Below, in pieces: positions 58,201 through 63,714 of a stretch of DNA of 64,000 bases (positions within the stretch are counted from its first letter, which is position 1; every line of letters starts with the position of its first letter). The DNA comes from Hexactinellida sp. DTS-2022. Lineage: Eukaryota > Porifera > Hexactinellida. The DNA lies in contig JAPNXP010000014.1 in assembly GCA_028753945.1 (NCBI GenBank), forward strand, positions 744,001 to 808,000. The letters run 5' to 3'. The notes under the pieces were generated by a model. The model was not told the origin of the DNA, searched no databases, and saw only the letters and a list, made by a program, of their open reading frames with translations. The position numbers and the translations under genes are program-made.

Positions 58201-61200
58201 AATATACAGTAGAACCTTGTTAGACGTCAGTACGTACACGGTTAATACGATTAAATACAAATAACACCGGTTAATATGAATTCCGGATAAGATGAACACA
58301 TTTTGGCGGTGTTCTACTGTAGTATTTTAGTTGAGTAAATTCCATAGTTCCACTCTTGAAACTATGGAAATTATACAAATATACTTACTTGAAGAACGCG
58401 TCATGTAACTTCTGATACTCAATAGTCATCTTTCCGAGTTTTGGACGTACTTTTTCTCTCTGTTTGCTTTTGAGAGATTTAATATCATCCTAATAGGAAT
58501 AGTAATACAACTATGATATATACTATACAGTATAACTCGGTTATAAGGTACCTGGTTAGTACGTACTTCGGCTTAGTAAGTACACTATTTTTTGACGAAA
58601 TATATAAAGCAGTATATATTTCTATGTTGGGTAAACTCGGTTACTACTTACACTCAGATAATACGTACTTATTTCAATTCCCGAGGGAGTACGCTATAAC
58701 CGAGTTTTAATGTAAAATGAGTTACATATATGGCCAACACCTTTTCTAATAATTTTCTGACACTTTTTTTATATGTAAAATTCACCTTTGCGATGCCGGG
58801 TTTTTTATTAAAAAGATGTTGGCCGATATATAAGTAACCCGTATTATAAGAATATTATATATAGATAACTTGCTTTTTCTTGCAAAACTTGTCTCATTTC
58901 TTGAATCCCAGTTGCCTATAACGATACCATTAGTAAAGGTATGTCTGGAATCATAAAATGAATTTGTGCATATTACCTTTATAAATGCTGGTAATTTAAA
59001 AGGACATTTCTCAATTCCTCTCTTTCCCTATATTTAGATACAATATTTCAAATATGTAATACAACTTGGTTAAATGATAAGTAAATAAATATGCTGATTT
59101 AGAATTCTAAATTTACAAATCTACTATAATATGAGTGTTTGTGTTGTTGTTTACAAAAAATAATGAAAATTCATAATAAACCTAGAGATTAGCTTCCAAC
59201 GGGTATGATATGTAATGAATATACTCATTTCGAATATCATATTTTCAAATGTTTAATTTAATCTTTATTTTATAATTGGTGACAAAAGCAAACCGAGTTT
59301 ATGAAATAAAGTGGAATACAGTTATACAAACACACTAAGGCTAACAGGGTTTATTTCCCCTAGCCTGTACAAGTAAATGCATGCCAAATTACTCCGGTTT
59401 ATACGAATCGACTCAATTGAGGATCATACGAACAAATTTCGTTGGTATTCTGGTGACAATTAACAATTAAGACAGTCTACTGTATTATAATTCATGTAGT
59501 CTAGTATTCAACGGTTATAATTGGTAAATCAGAATTTAGTATTGTCTATTGCAAACAAATAATATTGTTTTAGGTTATATGTAATACTTAATAAGAAGTG
59601 ATTCTACAATAGGATTATAATATGCATAAATATTCAGTTGTACCTGTAAGTATTTTCTCTTAAAACACCAGTGCCTTGGCACAGTGACAGTATTCCTATA
59701 GGACTATACCTCACATAATAATATACACTACTCTAGCTATAAGCTAAGGGATATAATATACAGTAGATACCGGATATAAGAACACCGGTTATAAGAACAT
59801 ATCCAATATAAGAACAATATATTGAAAAACGGTTTCCATATACCTTATATAATTTATGCTGGTTATAAGAATCCGGTATCCACTGTATTAGAATAAATAG
59901 ATCGAATAACTATATAGACAGTATACTCCGCTTAATAGAGCCACCGGTTAATAGATTTCTCCGCTTAATCGGGTCAAAATTTCACAGGATTTATAGGACG
60001 GAATTACAGATTGAGTCAAAATATTTTCTCTTATTAGAATTCTCCGCTTAATTGAGTCAAACTATCCTGGAACAAAACTGACATTATTAAGCGGAATAAA
60101 CTGTATTCTAGAGATATTCATTTACAGTAGATCTCCCGTTTATTATAACCAAGTCGGATATAACGAAATGGAGATTTTCGCCCAGAGCACTAAATGCATT
60201 AATTATTATCCGCTTATATTATAACGAATATCCGGATATAACGAAGGAATTTACAGGTCTCAAGCACTTCGTTATAACGAGAATTCACCGTAATACGCGA
60301 CATATTATACAACTTACCGTATTGCTTCGAATAAGCGCCCGGCGCTTATTGTTTTCGTGGACCAAATTTATCCTGATTTTTTTGAAAAATCCAGGAATTA
60401 ATATTTACTGTAGGTCGGTTCTAATGGTTCATACCTTATTTGCCAAAATCAATGGAATTACACTCCAGTTATCAACTAATGTGCTTAAATTTGATCATAC
60501 AAATTCCATTTTTATTGACTCGGCGCTAATCAAGCCCCCGTCGCTTAATTATTCGGGGAAATACGGTAGTTAGAACTTTTCAACAATTAAATATGGTATT
60601 TGAACAATTCACGTACAGTGGATGCCGATTATAAGGTCGGGAACTGCACTTAATGTGCTTATAACCGGCATGTTCTTATAACCGACATAAATTATACAGG
60701 GTATATGGCAACCGTTTCCCAACATAGTGTTCTTATAACCGATGTGCTTATATCCGACATCTACTGTACTATACAACTTAGTTGGAATATTATCCTGGTA
60801 TGTACTTTAAGATATACGAGCAGTCTCGGATCCTGTGCGGTGACGTCATGCATCTCCACGACATCCGGTCTGTCGACCAGCTGTTTGAGCTCCGCTACCG
60901 TCAGTCTGTTCATCTTACGGATCTTCTTCTTGGAGAGCTTAGGCTTCTCTTTCTAACGTTCAGGTTGTAAAAATAATATTTAATTTATTTAGAAATAACT
61001 TATATAGAGCTCAGCTCTAGTAGAGTTCAGTTTTTCAGTATGTGTATTTAGGCACTGATAAAGGTCAGTTTTCCCCAAACTTTGAAATTGACCTTTAGAA
61101 AGTAAGCCTGGGCTTTTAGTATGGGGAAAAATCTGAACTCTACAAAGCTCAGCTCTAATAAGCATTCTCATTTATTTATTAGTTATTAACAGGGGTTTAT

Positions 61201-63714
61201 TTAGGTGCCAGCCAGGCATCGGTTGAGGTGCAAAAGTCCTTGCAGTGTAATAAGTTTATTATACAGACATTTGTAAATACGCTTCTAATCCTGGTCTGAT
61301 CCAATTTTAATACGCCTAAATCACAAATTAATGTTAGGTATAGGGGAAGATTCCAAATTTTCGCGCTCCTAATTAAATTTTTCCAAAAATCAAACTCCAA
61401 AAGGAGCTTCTCCTGGATAATTCAATTTAGGTACCAGGTGTCTGGTCAGATTTTCGGGCCCAGGAATTCCTGGATAATCCCTGTTTGGGTTCTGTACAAA
61501 TTTTACTTCCTTCAATTAATACCGATTATGTATTATGGCTAACACCTTAAGGGTGCCGTAAAATTTTCCTCCATAATAAAGTGCCGGCCATAATATCCTA
61601 TATAAACCCCTGATTAGTTATACAAGCTACCTCTCCATCTTCATCGGAATCCTCTTCTATCATAACATCTCTAGCTACCTACACAGTAGTACAAACGTTA
61701 TACAAATACATTAGTTTAGTACAACGTTATACAAATACATTAGTTTAGTACAACGTTATACAAATACATTAGTTTAGTACAACGTTATACAAATACATTA
61801 GTTTAGTACAACGTTATACAAATACATTAGTTTAGTACAAACGTTATACAAATACATTAGTTTAGTACAAACGTTATACAAATACATTAGTTTAGTACAA
61901 ACGTTATACAAATACATTAGTTTAGTACAACGTTATACAAATACATTAGTTTAGTACAACGTTATACAAATACATTAGTTTAGTACAACGTTATACAAAT
62001 AAAGTAGTTTAGTACAAACGTTATATAGTCAACATCCGTTAATTCGAACACTCAAGTTAAAGAAAAAAAATGTGGTCGAATTAGCGAACGGATATTGTAT
62101 GGGAGGGGCTTCCAAGGGAATTCCGTTCAAAACAGTGTGATATTAAATAATTTAAAAATATAGTTAGGTCTGCTTATCGTGAACAACTTTTATTATGAAC
62201 AAGCCCTATGGTCCCAATTTAACAACTTACATAGGGTTTGTATTAAGTTGAGTTCGCTTATTATAAAGTATCTCTATTATGAACACAATTATATTCTGGG
62301 AAAATCAGTATCCGCGTTGCGACTCCAATATAACATTTCGCCTGTATTGCTATTGGTGAAGCATAAGAACACTTATAACTATATACTATAGTGTGTGTAT
62401 ACTAACCTCTTGTTTCTTAACTTCAGGAACTGGTATAGCCATCTCTTGTATGCGCGGATCTGGCAACTGTTAAACACACAAAACAGAAATAATAGATAAT
62501 AATAATATCAGGATTTATCCAGGAGCGCGCCATGCGCTAGAGGCGTATAAATTGGGATATGTTTGCGTTTAGGAGCGCGAAAACTGTCGAATTACAAAAC
62601 TAACCTTTTAGGCGTATATTATAAATTCATACTCTGACCTTAGTGTTCGATTCTAGTCCTGTATAATTCTCTGGATATAATGAGTTTTAGGAATACCCAA
62701 TTCAAGGGGATATCGTACTATTCATGGTATAGTTAGTATTAAAGTAGATTCTCGTTAATAAGAACACCAGTCGAAATATGTTCGTATTATCCGGAATTCG
62801 TATTAACCGGAGTAATTTGAATGCAATTTTTTGCATTGGCTAGGGAAATTAAACCTTTTACCTTTAACCAATATTTCGCCTTATCCGTGTTCCTAATAAC
62901 GAGAGTATATTGTAATTACAGCCGACTCCGCTTAATAGAGTCGCCTCGGGACCAGGTTGCTTTGACTCGATTAAGCGGAGAAATCTATTAACCGAAAATA
63001 TTTTAAGCCAAATGTAATTCCGTCCTATAAATCCTGTGAATTTTGACCCATTTAAGCGGAGAAATCTATTAACCGGTGGCTCTATTAAGCGGAGTCGACT
63101 GTTTATAATTAATACGAGTTGACTGGGATATGTATTGAAATACTCACTTTGAAATGTTGGAATATTTTATGATAAGTGTAGAATAGCGGGTCTCGCGGTG
63201 TCAAAATCGGTTCTGAAATATATCTAATCATAATAATAATATTATTATTATACAATATAAGAATAGAGTGTATCAATATACGTACAGTAGAACCTCGTTA
63301 GTAGGACACCAGGGGACCGTCAAAATGCGTTCGCCTTATCCGGAATTCGTATTAACAAATATCATTTAAATTGAAAAGGCTTTGAAGGGGGCTGAAATAC
63401 TAGTGTTCGTATTAATCGGAATTTCGTACTAACAAGGTTCTACTGTACCTTACCATATAACTCCAATATATAAGATGTTTGGAGTATAAGCAAATGTGGT
63501 AAGTCCTATTGCAAGATATGAAAACGCTCGTACGAACAAGCTGTAAATAATTATACAATCGAGATAACTTTCTAACGGGACATATGCATGGAATCGCTGC
63601 TATAGAGTATATAACTTACTCAATATCAATTTCCTGTGTCTCAGATTTGTATAAATCTGACTTTAAATCATTCTTTCTATCTCGCTTCTTCTTATGTCTC
63701 TTCTTTTGCTTTTT
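37218..63714 (-). CDS. SF3B2: Splicing factor 3B subunit 2 (SAP145), 22 coding exons visible, 5' end beyond the window
   Basis: Minus-strand exons in order: 63714-63620, 63212-63148, 62466-62407, 61678-61631, 60952-60806, 59703-59644, 59027-58977, 58915-58874, 58489-58389, 52168-52120, 51814-51725, 50467-50360, 49159-49052, 44456-44379, 43498-43425, 39394-39326, 38802-38773, 38442-38352, 37959-37936, 37814-37723, 37409-37358, 37286-37218. Phases agree at every junction except the first, where a short exon seems unfound. About 530 residues correspond to the C-terminal part of human SF3B2 (895 in all): Lys-rich [83 protein letters not shown] and the last residues KSFKF. The family acts in U2 snRNP/SF3b at branch-site recognition. 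One intron (donor at 58873) starts with GC. Large introns host POLR2I, an SR gene, an NHL gene and a villin fragment, all on the other strand. Confidence 0.95.
37983..38105. mobile_element. MITE family H in an SF3B2 intron
   Basis: AATCGGCCAACACCTTTTC, TTTCAGGATTGGCAAGG, then TTTGCAAAACTAGG. It starts only 24 bases past the acceptor of an 8-codon exon (37936-37959). Confidence 0.65.
38130..38310. mobile_element. MITE family C, long form
   Basis: Starts CAGTATACTCCGCTTAATAG and ends CTATTAAGTCAACTG. Contains TTTCACAGGATTTATACGAC in the middle, the long-form signature. Confidence 0.75.
39150..39296. mobile_element. MITE of the TTAATTCGAAC type
   Basis: Begins GTCAACATCCGTTAAGTCG and ends AATTAACTGTTGTCGACTG. 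The left half is repeated at 62029-62130. Confidence 0.55.
39478..39655. mobile_element. Repeat family G
   Basis: Left AGGAATTATTCAGGAGCGCG, middle GGAATCCTCTCCTACACC, right ACAAATGGCTGTATAATACA. Copies at 49183, 49640, 51346 and 61245 (inverted). Terminal inverted repeats are not obvious, so the class is open. Confidence 0.65.
39665..39967. mobile_element. Family E fragment followed by a hAT-like end
   Basis: 39665-39866 resembles family E (ATTGCTTCGAATAAGCGC, TTGCCAAAATCAATG). 39867-39967 contains repeated GTGGACCC and ends CAGGTTGGGAACCACTGG, the reverse of the common hAT terminus CCAGTGGTTCCCAACCTG. Confidence 0.6.
40420..40530 (+). promoter_or_regulatory. GAAA-rich upstream element 5' of POLR2I
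   Basis: GTGAAAACTGAAACTGAAAG, then CAATTGAAAATGAAAACTG, then TTTTTTATATTTATATTTCG and GACCTCACG align with the element upstream of ACTL6A and the SR gene. An AGGGTTTAAC box follows; ACTL6A has GGGGGTTTAACG at the same relative place. Confidence 0.5.
40566..42502 (+). CDS. POLR2I: RNA polymerase II subunit RPB9 (POLR2I), two exons, nested in SF3B2
   Basis: Exons 40566-40745 and 42239-42502 join in phase 0, giving 147 residues; the human protein has 125. The first zinc ribbon contains [20 protein letters not shown] and YECRTC. The linker [20 protein letters not shown] and DPTLPRTEE are near identical to animals. The C-terminal zinc ribbon has [16 protein letters not shown] and [13 protein letters not shown]. 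The family contributes to Pol II start-site choice, fidelity and TFIIS-stimulated cleavage. The donor is AAG/GCAAGT, a GC-AG intron. Extra length lies in the N-terminus and in an insert ([12 protein letters not shown]) at the exon junction. The gene lies wholly in an SF3B2 intron on the opposite strand; AATAAA is at 42746. Confidence 0.95.
41089..41251. mobile_element. MITE family A in the POLR2I intron
   Basis: AATAGAACCTCGTTAGTACG at left, TTCGTACTAATTAAGTTCTA then CTG at right. It is the likely source of the array downstream. Confidence 0.75.
41345..42213 (+). repeat. 82-bp tandem array in the POLR2I intron, 10 copies
   Basis: Each unit reads TTTGTTAATACGAATTCC, variable middle, TTTGACGGTCCCCTGGTG, TTCGTACTAACGAGGTTCTA, CAGTAAT. 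Three middle types (CTCATAAAGCAACAC, CGGATAAAATAATGC, CTGATAAGGCGAACAC) are arranged in blocks, with adjacent copies most alike. The unit is the right half of a family A MITE plus about 15 bases (CAGTAATTAGTTTG) that also precede the splice acceptor at 42239. The array ends about 25 bases before exon 2. Confidence 0.9.
42587..42720. mobile_element. MITE with ACTGTTCTC ends
   Basis: Left ACACTGTTCTCTCTATATTC and right GGACTATTAGGAGAACAGT, with internal GTGGACTATTAGAGAA and GGACTATTACAG repeats. Lies in the POLR2I 3' flank, just before AATAAA. Confidence 0.55.
42755..43146. mobile_element. MITE family C interrupted by other repeat DNA
   Basis: Family C ends CAGTCGACTCCGCTTAATAG and TTTATTAAGTTGAGTCGATT. 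The interior includes about 42820-43010 of family G-like sequence (ATCCAGGAAAAAATTACC, CTCGCTCCTAGATTTTG, GCGCCCAGCACGC). Confidence 0.55.
43250..43379. mobile_element. MITE family F
   Basis: AGTGGTGATCGCCTAATTGC to GTTACACGAACACCACTG, with CTATTAGTAAGT and CCTGTTAGCAAG internal motifs. Relatives 45617-45745 and 50696-50846. Confidence 0.7.
43544..43860. mobile_element. MITE of the GGATTTAACGACA type plus a family F relic
   Basis: CAGTAAACATTGGATTTAAC at left and CGTTAAATCCAATATTG at right (43544-43705) form facing ends. 43706-43850 continues with GCAAGTTATTTTCAGTCC and CGCCTATTAGCAACC, family F sequence. Confidence 0.55.
43861..44041. mobile_element. MITE family K
   Basis: GGGGCTGTTCAAACGTTATG at left, GCGTTACATAACGTTTGAA at right; GTGACAAAACATCCCTTTTG near the left end. 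Confidence 0.7.
44742..45082. mobile_element. Pogo-like MITE (GTTAGTACGTAC type) with a hAT-like insertion
   Basis: Ends CAGTAGAACTCGGTTAGTAC and GTAACCGATTTTTACTG, TA on both sides. At about 44771-44920 it contains CAGGCATGGGGCCAAGCCC followed by repeated GGACTTAAGCCC, a hAT-like piece. A shorter undisturbed relative is at 58528-58712. Confidence 0.65.
45123..45273. mobile_element. MITE family K
   Basis: GGGGCCGTTCAATTGTAACG, then TAACGC at left; GGAAACGTTACGTAACGTTT at right; TTTTGTATTACAAAAAGC palindrome in the middle. Confidence 0.7.
45288..45411. mobile_element. MITE family B
   Basis: Left end worn (TAGATGCCGGATATAAG), right end AACCGGCATCCACTG followed by TA. Confidence 0.75.
45617..45745. 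mobile_element. MITE family F
   Basis: CAGAGGTGTTTGCGTAATAA to TTAGGCGAACACCACTG, TA on both sides; four CTATTAGRSGAAC-type motifs. Confidence 0.75.
45746..46699. other. Intronic (SF3B2) and upstream of the SR gene, nothing recognised
   Basis: No transposon ends or ORF found in about 950 bases. A poly-T run sits near 45910. Confidence 0.5.
46700..47075 (+). promoter_or_regulatory. GAAA-rich upstream element, three copies, 5' of the SR gene
   Basis: Copies at about 46707-46795, 46805-46910 and 46998-47070. Each has AAAGTGAAAATGAAAATGG or AATTGAAAGTGAAAACGAG, a T run, CTATGTATACC or CTATTTATACC, and TGGACCCCATGTCATCC or TGGACCTCAGGGCATC. The first two copies are a recent direct duplication. 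Confidence 0.55.
47234..48256 (+). CDS. SR splicing factor of the SRSF4/5/6 (B52) type, nested in SF3B2
   Basis: 340 residues in one coding exon. A short 5' UTR intron (47129-47231, AAG/gtaagt to ttacag) ends two bases before the ATG; the frame is open further upstream but that part is intron and UTR. RRM1 (residues 4-72) has [19 protein letters not shown] and [12 protein letters not shown]2 (113-185) has [20 protein letters not shown] with the SWQDLKD signature of SR proteins, then YADAHR. The C-terminal 150 residues are an RS domain, unusual in being half RE/RD dipeptides (about 290-317 bp of [14 protein letters not shown]-like sequence). SR proteins bind exonic enhancers and recruit U1 and U2AF. 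The gene is clearly richer in GC than its surroundings and lies opposite an SF3B2 intron. Confidence 0.93.
   Translation: MTNRVYIGRLSPAARERDVERFFKPYGRIRDINLKNGFGFVEFDSVRDADEAVYSCDGKDLLGERVLVELAKGGSSYGRRSSPPVSASASFRSGYRGYYYSRGYAKYGPPVRTEFRVIVENLSSRVSWQDLKDFMRVAGRISYADAHRKRVGEGIVEFMSYDDMKTALRKLDGQELHGRTIRLFDGRHSPKHSRSRSRSRSHSRERHRSRSYSRSSSSPSQSRGRDRYRERERDRSRDRDRSRERERSRERDRDRERERSRERDGKRRESHSSTDDRKKRRMRDSRSKESKSESRSPTPDKKPPANDKYSHKLEAESPERERSASASPMKEQSGDEDMRD
48546..48680. mobile_element. MITE family A, short
   Basis: CAGTAAAACCTCAATACAAA at left, TCCTACTAACGAGGTTTTTT then CTG at right. It lies in the 3' flank of the SR gene. The remaining flank (48681-49050) shows nothing notable. Confidence 0.65.
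49183..49342. mobile_element. Repeat family G
   Basis: AAGGAATTATCCAGGAACGC at left, CAAATTGCTGTATAATACAC at right; it starts about 20 bases from an SF3B2 exon acceptor. Confidence 0.65.
49355..49590. mobile_element. MITE of the TTATTATGAAC type and a family H copy
   Basis: 49355-49465: CAGTCAGGTTTGCTTATGTG, TTTATTATGAACAAGCCC, CATAGGGTTTGTATATTGTG; relative at 62163-62300. 49485-49590: family H interior (TTTGCGAAGCCGGATTTTTA) and end AAAAGGTGTTGGCAGATAC. Confidence 0.55.
49640..50140. mobile_element. Repeat family G split by a family B MITE
   Basis: Family B element 49872-50117 (CAGTAGATCTCGGATATAAG to ACCGGCATCTACTG) is flanked by TA at 49870-49871 and 50118-50119. The family G sequence AGGAGCGTATTTACAAATG is continuous once the element and one TA are set aside. 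This B copy is itself a partial tandem duplication (two left halves). Confidence 0.85.
50118..50345 (+). repeat. 64-bp tandem array, 3.5 copies
   Basis: Unit TATTTACAAATGTGTG, TATAATACACTGC, TTTATAGTTTACACATTTAC, TTGAATTTAGGAG. It is the right end of family G plus adjacent DNA and stops about 15 bases from the donor of an SF3B2 exon (50360). Confidence 0.85.
50503..50669. mobile_element. MITE family A
   Basis: CAGTAGAACCTCGTTAGTAG to ATTAAAGAGGTTCTACTG. The centre resembles the 33664 and 52887 copies (ATTGGCTATTCAATGGG), a distinct subfamily. Confidence 0.8.
50696..50846. mobile_element. MITE family F
   Basis: CGGTAGTGTTTGCGTAATAA to TTAGGCGAACACCACTG, TA after the right end. Confidence 0.75.
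51155..51345. mobile_element. Two small pogo-like remnants
   Basis: 51160-51230 has AGTAGACTCCGCTTATTGGG facing CCCAATAAGCGGATTCC. 51263-51340 has AGTAGAACCTGCATAATCCG facing GTCGGATTATGCA. Confidence 0.5.
51346..51570. mobile_element. Repeat family G joined to a truncated family B MITE
   Basis: 51346-51482 is family G (GGAATCCTCTCCTATACC, ACAAATGGCTGTATAATACA). 51484-51569 is the right half of family B ending ACCGGCATCCACTG. Confidence 0.65.
51950..52051. mobile_element. MITE family C, short form, nearly intact
   Basis: CAGTCGACTCCGCTTAATTT to TTAAGCGGAGTCGACTG with TA on both sides. Very similar to the copy in the ACTL6A intron. Confidence 0.8.
52340..52400 (+). repeat. Single hairpin unit (family J) and a G-rich run
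   Basis: CTGCGCCGACTATAC, GTATAGTGGCCCAG, then GGGGGGTGGGGGGGGTG at about 52405. The spacer to 52740 holds nothing else. Confidence 0.6.
52887..53226. mobile_element. Family A MITE followed by AAATCGAGTTATA tandem repeats
   Basis: 52887-53026 ends TTCGTATTAACGAGGTTCTA then CTG. 53098-53225 has three to four units of TAAATCGAGTTATACAAACA, GTTCCTATATAATCGA. Confidence 0.65.
53277..53810 (+). pseudogene. Villin-like fragment: last gelsolin repeat plus headpiece, broken
   Basis: The frame from 53280 encodes [49 protein letters not shown] and [13 protein letters not shown], the sixth gelsolin-like domain of villin/advillin. The headpiece ([39 protein letters not shown]) lies in another frame, so there is a frameshift near 53645, and the headpiece Trp codon is TGA at about 53777. 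Upstream domains are absent, and a 25-base stretch (GCAGATTGTGTGTTGAGG...) is duplicated at the left edge. No introns interrupt it. Villins cap, sever and bundle actin; this piece could not. Probably a partial retrocopy or duplicated terminal exon inside an SF3B2 intron. Confidence 0.8.
53811..54541. other. Spacer and 5' flank of the NHL gene
   Basis: AT-rich. A family E end (ATACCGTATTTACTCGAAATA) at about 54151 is the only element recognised. No obvious TATA box next to the start codon. Confidence 0.5.
54542..55795 (+). CDS. Coiled-coil plus NHL-repeat protein (TRIM-NHL-like without RING or B-box), intronless
   Basis: 417 residues. Residues 20-110 are Gln/Glu/Arg-rich and likely coiled coil ([20 protein letters not shown]). 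From about residue 150, six NHL-type blades follow, for example [20 protein letters not shown] with [12 protein letters not shown], and [11 protein letters not shown] with [11 protein letters not shown]. The arrangement matches the C-terminal half of TRIM2/3/32/71-type proteins, in which NHL propellers bind RNA or protein, but no RING or B-box cysteines exist and none are seen upstream. It could be a stand-alone NHL adaptor or a retrocopied derivative. It is codon-intact and has AATAAA at 55834, so it is likely expressed. Lies opposite an SF3B2 intron. Confidence 0.85.
   Translation: MATQIPELIPVPIVDPVSIQINQSIDRLILSLEQRRHQLLTDLRDRREEIRANRVARQQMQQQITETRAFLEGQMTHNLLHSFQGKIVTDLEAKMAEMQVAAPPQEVSYLCDTRDLEERISRLGEIVQFETPPITPVLAIPNYAKFQLPIVAVGKQGSTPGAFNSPKGVSIDTESGHIYVADMCNKRIQIFSETGDCLNEFGQQHLILPWGILIHQDSIYVTDIDQQAIFLFKLPYLIMVKRVGKKGSGNKAFNSPRQLAISPNQRLYVPDESNNRIQILSTDLAFQDSLRHQTMTSPVDVKFTNSEMFVLSNVNNCIHVFTLSGEKSRSIVTKGGIGTRVSVAVFFCLDGRNNIVISDCLARAIKVFSPAGDLLHTVGQEGHQPGMFVFPSGIAILDNTKLVCVSGNHSCAFQIFS
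55834..55839 (+). terminator. Polyadenylation signal of the NHL gene
   Basis: AATAAA, 39 bases after the stop codon. Confidence 0.6.
55868..56010. mobile_element. Short MITE with TTACTTATCCACCGATCATC ends
   Basis: Arms of about 35 bases are almost perfect (TTACTTATCCACCGATCATC, GGCGTTTGTATTAAA and the reverse). An inner inverted pair CTACCGATTG/CATCGGTAG lies between. Single copy in the window. Confidence 0.75.
56011..56572. other. SF3B2 intron, nothing certain
   Basis: AT-rich. CAGTTATCTCGATTCTATC near 56262 resembles 40795-40815 downstream of POLR2I exon 1, a short shared repeat. Confidence 0.45.
56573..56692. mobile_element. Foldback element family I
   Basis: AAAATTATAGCTGTGCCGAC to GGCACAGCTATAATTTTAT, with TTGGAGGCACTATA and ATGCCTCCACAAG arms; diverged from the receptor-intron copies. 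Confidence 0.75.
56698..57092 (+). repeat. Tandem array of hairpin units (family J), six copies
   Basis: Each unit of about 59-67 bases is ACTGTGCCGACTATACTATA (stem, variable), TGGCCCAGTTCTAATCTTA, CTGCCTTGGTT, plus an ATT microsatellite. Stem length alternates between ACTATACTATAGT and ACTATACTATAGTATAGT. Isolated units occur at 12704-12860, 34030-34065 and 52350. Confidence 0.9.
57093..58206. other. SF3B2 intron, mostly unrecognised
   Basis: Contains a family I scrap (CCAAAATTGCAGCTGTGC at 57338). No gene. 57780-58110 has repeated GCGTTAATTT/AAATTAACG-like motifs (AATTAACGTGAATTTTCTCC, GGCGTTAATTTACAC, AGCGTTAATTTCC), probably an old CGTTAATT-type MITE. Confidence 0.45.
58207..58319. mobile_element. 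MITE family A, internally deleted
   Basis: CAGTAGAACCTTGTTAGACG to TTTTGGCGGTGTTCTACTG, TA on both sides. Confidence 0.75.
58528..58845. mobile_element. Pogo-like GTTAGTACGTAC-type MITE and a family H copy
   Basis: 58528-58712: CAGTATAACTCGGTTATAAG to CTATAACCGAGTTTTAATG, TA on both sides. 58729-58845: ATGGCCAACACCTTTTC to AAGATGTTGGCCGATATATA, the clearest family H termini here. Both sit between SF3B2 exons 58489-58389 and 58915-58874. Confidence 0.7.
59761..60103. mobile_element. Family B and family C MITEs side by side
   Basis: 59761-59885: CAGTAGATACCGGATATAAG to AATCCGGTATCCACTG, TA on both sides. 59919-60103: CAGTATACTCCGCTTAATAG to TTAAGCGGAATAAACTG, long form with TTTCACAGGATTTATAGG. 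Confidence 0.8.
60125..60567. mobile_element. Family D and family E MITEs
   Basis: 60125-60290: CAGTAGATCTCCCGTTTATT to CTTCGTTATAACGAGAATTC then ACCG, with four TATAACGAA motifs. 60316-60567: ACCGTATTGCTTCGAATAAG to TATTCGGGGAAATACGGT. Confidence 0.75.
60616..60766. mobile_element. MITE family B
   Basis: CAGTGGATGCCGATTATAAG to TATATCCGACATCTACTG, TA on both sides, 39 bases from the SF3B2 exon at 60806. Confidence 0.85.
61245..61430. mobile_element. Repeat family G, inverted
   Basis: AGTGTAATAAGTTTATTATA, CTAATCCTGGTCTGATCC and CTCCAAAAGGAGCTTCTCC, the reverse of the 39478 copy. Confidence 0.65.
61685..62018. repeat. 29-30 bp tandem array at an SF3B2 splice acceptor, about 11 copies
   Basis: Unit AGTACAACGTTATACAAATA, CATTAGTTT (some with ACAAACG). 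The array begins about seven bases from the exon edge at 61678. On the minus (sense) strand each unit reads ...GTACTAAACTAATG..., close to the TACTAAC branch-site consensus. Confidence 0.9.
62025..62300. mobile_element. TTAATTCGAAC-type fragment and TTATTATGAAC-type MITE
   Basis: 62029-62130: GTCAACATCCGTTAATTCG and GGTCGAATTAGCGAACGG. 62163-62300: TTAGGTCTGCTTATCGTGAAC (read in two parts) and TTTATTATGAACAAGCCC. Confidence 0.55.
62516..62640. mobile_element. Family G relative, diverged
   Basis: TTATCCAGGAGCGCGCCATG and TTTAGGAGCGCGAAAAC mark the start; the rest has drifted. Confidence 0.5.
62742..63101. mobile_element. Family A and family C MITEs
   Basis: 62742-62911: AGTAGATTCTCGTTAATAAG to CCTAATAACGAGAGTATATTG. 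62919-63101: CAGCCGACTCCGCTTAATAG to CTATTAAGCGGAGTCGACTG, long form. Confidence 0.7.
63285..63445. mobile_element. MITE family A, nearly intact
   Basis: CAGTAGAACCTCGTTAGTAG to GTACTAACAAGGTTCTACTG, TA on both sides, with AGGGGACCGTCAAAATGCG and TTATCCGGAATTCGTATT inside. Confidence 0.85.

Noticed and set aside
61685-62018. Short repeats resembling a CRISPR array
   Set aside because: No spacers: 29-30 bp units follow each other directly.
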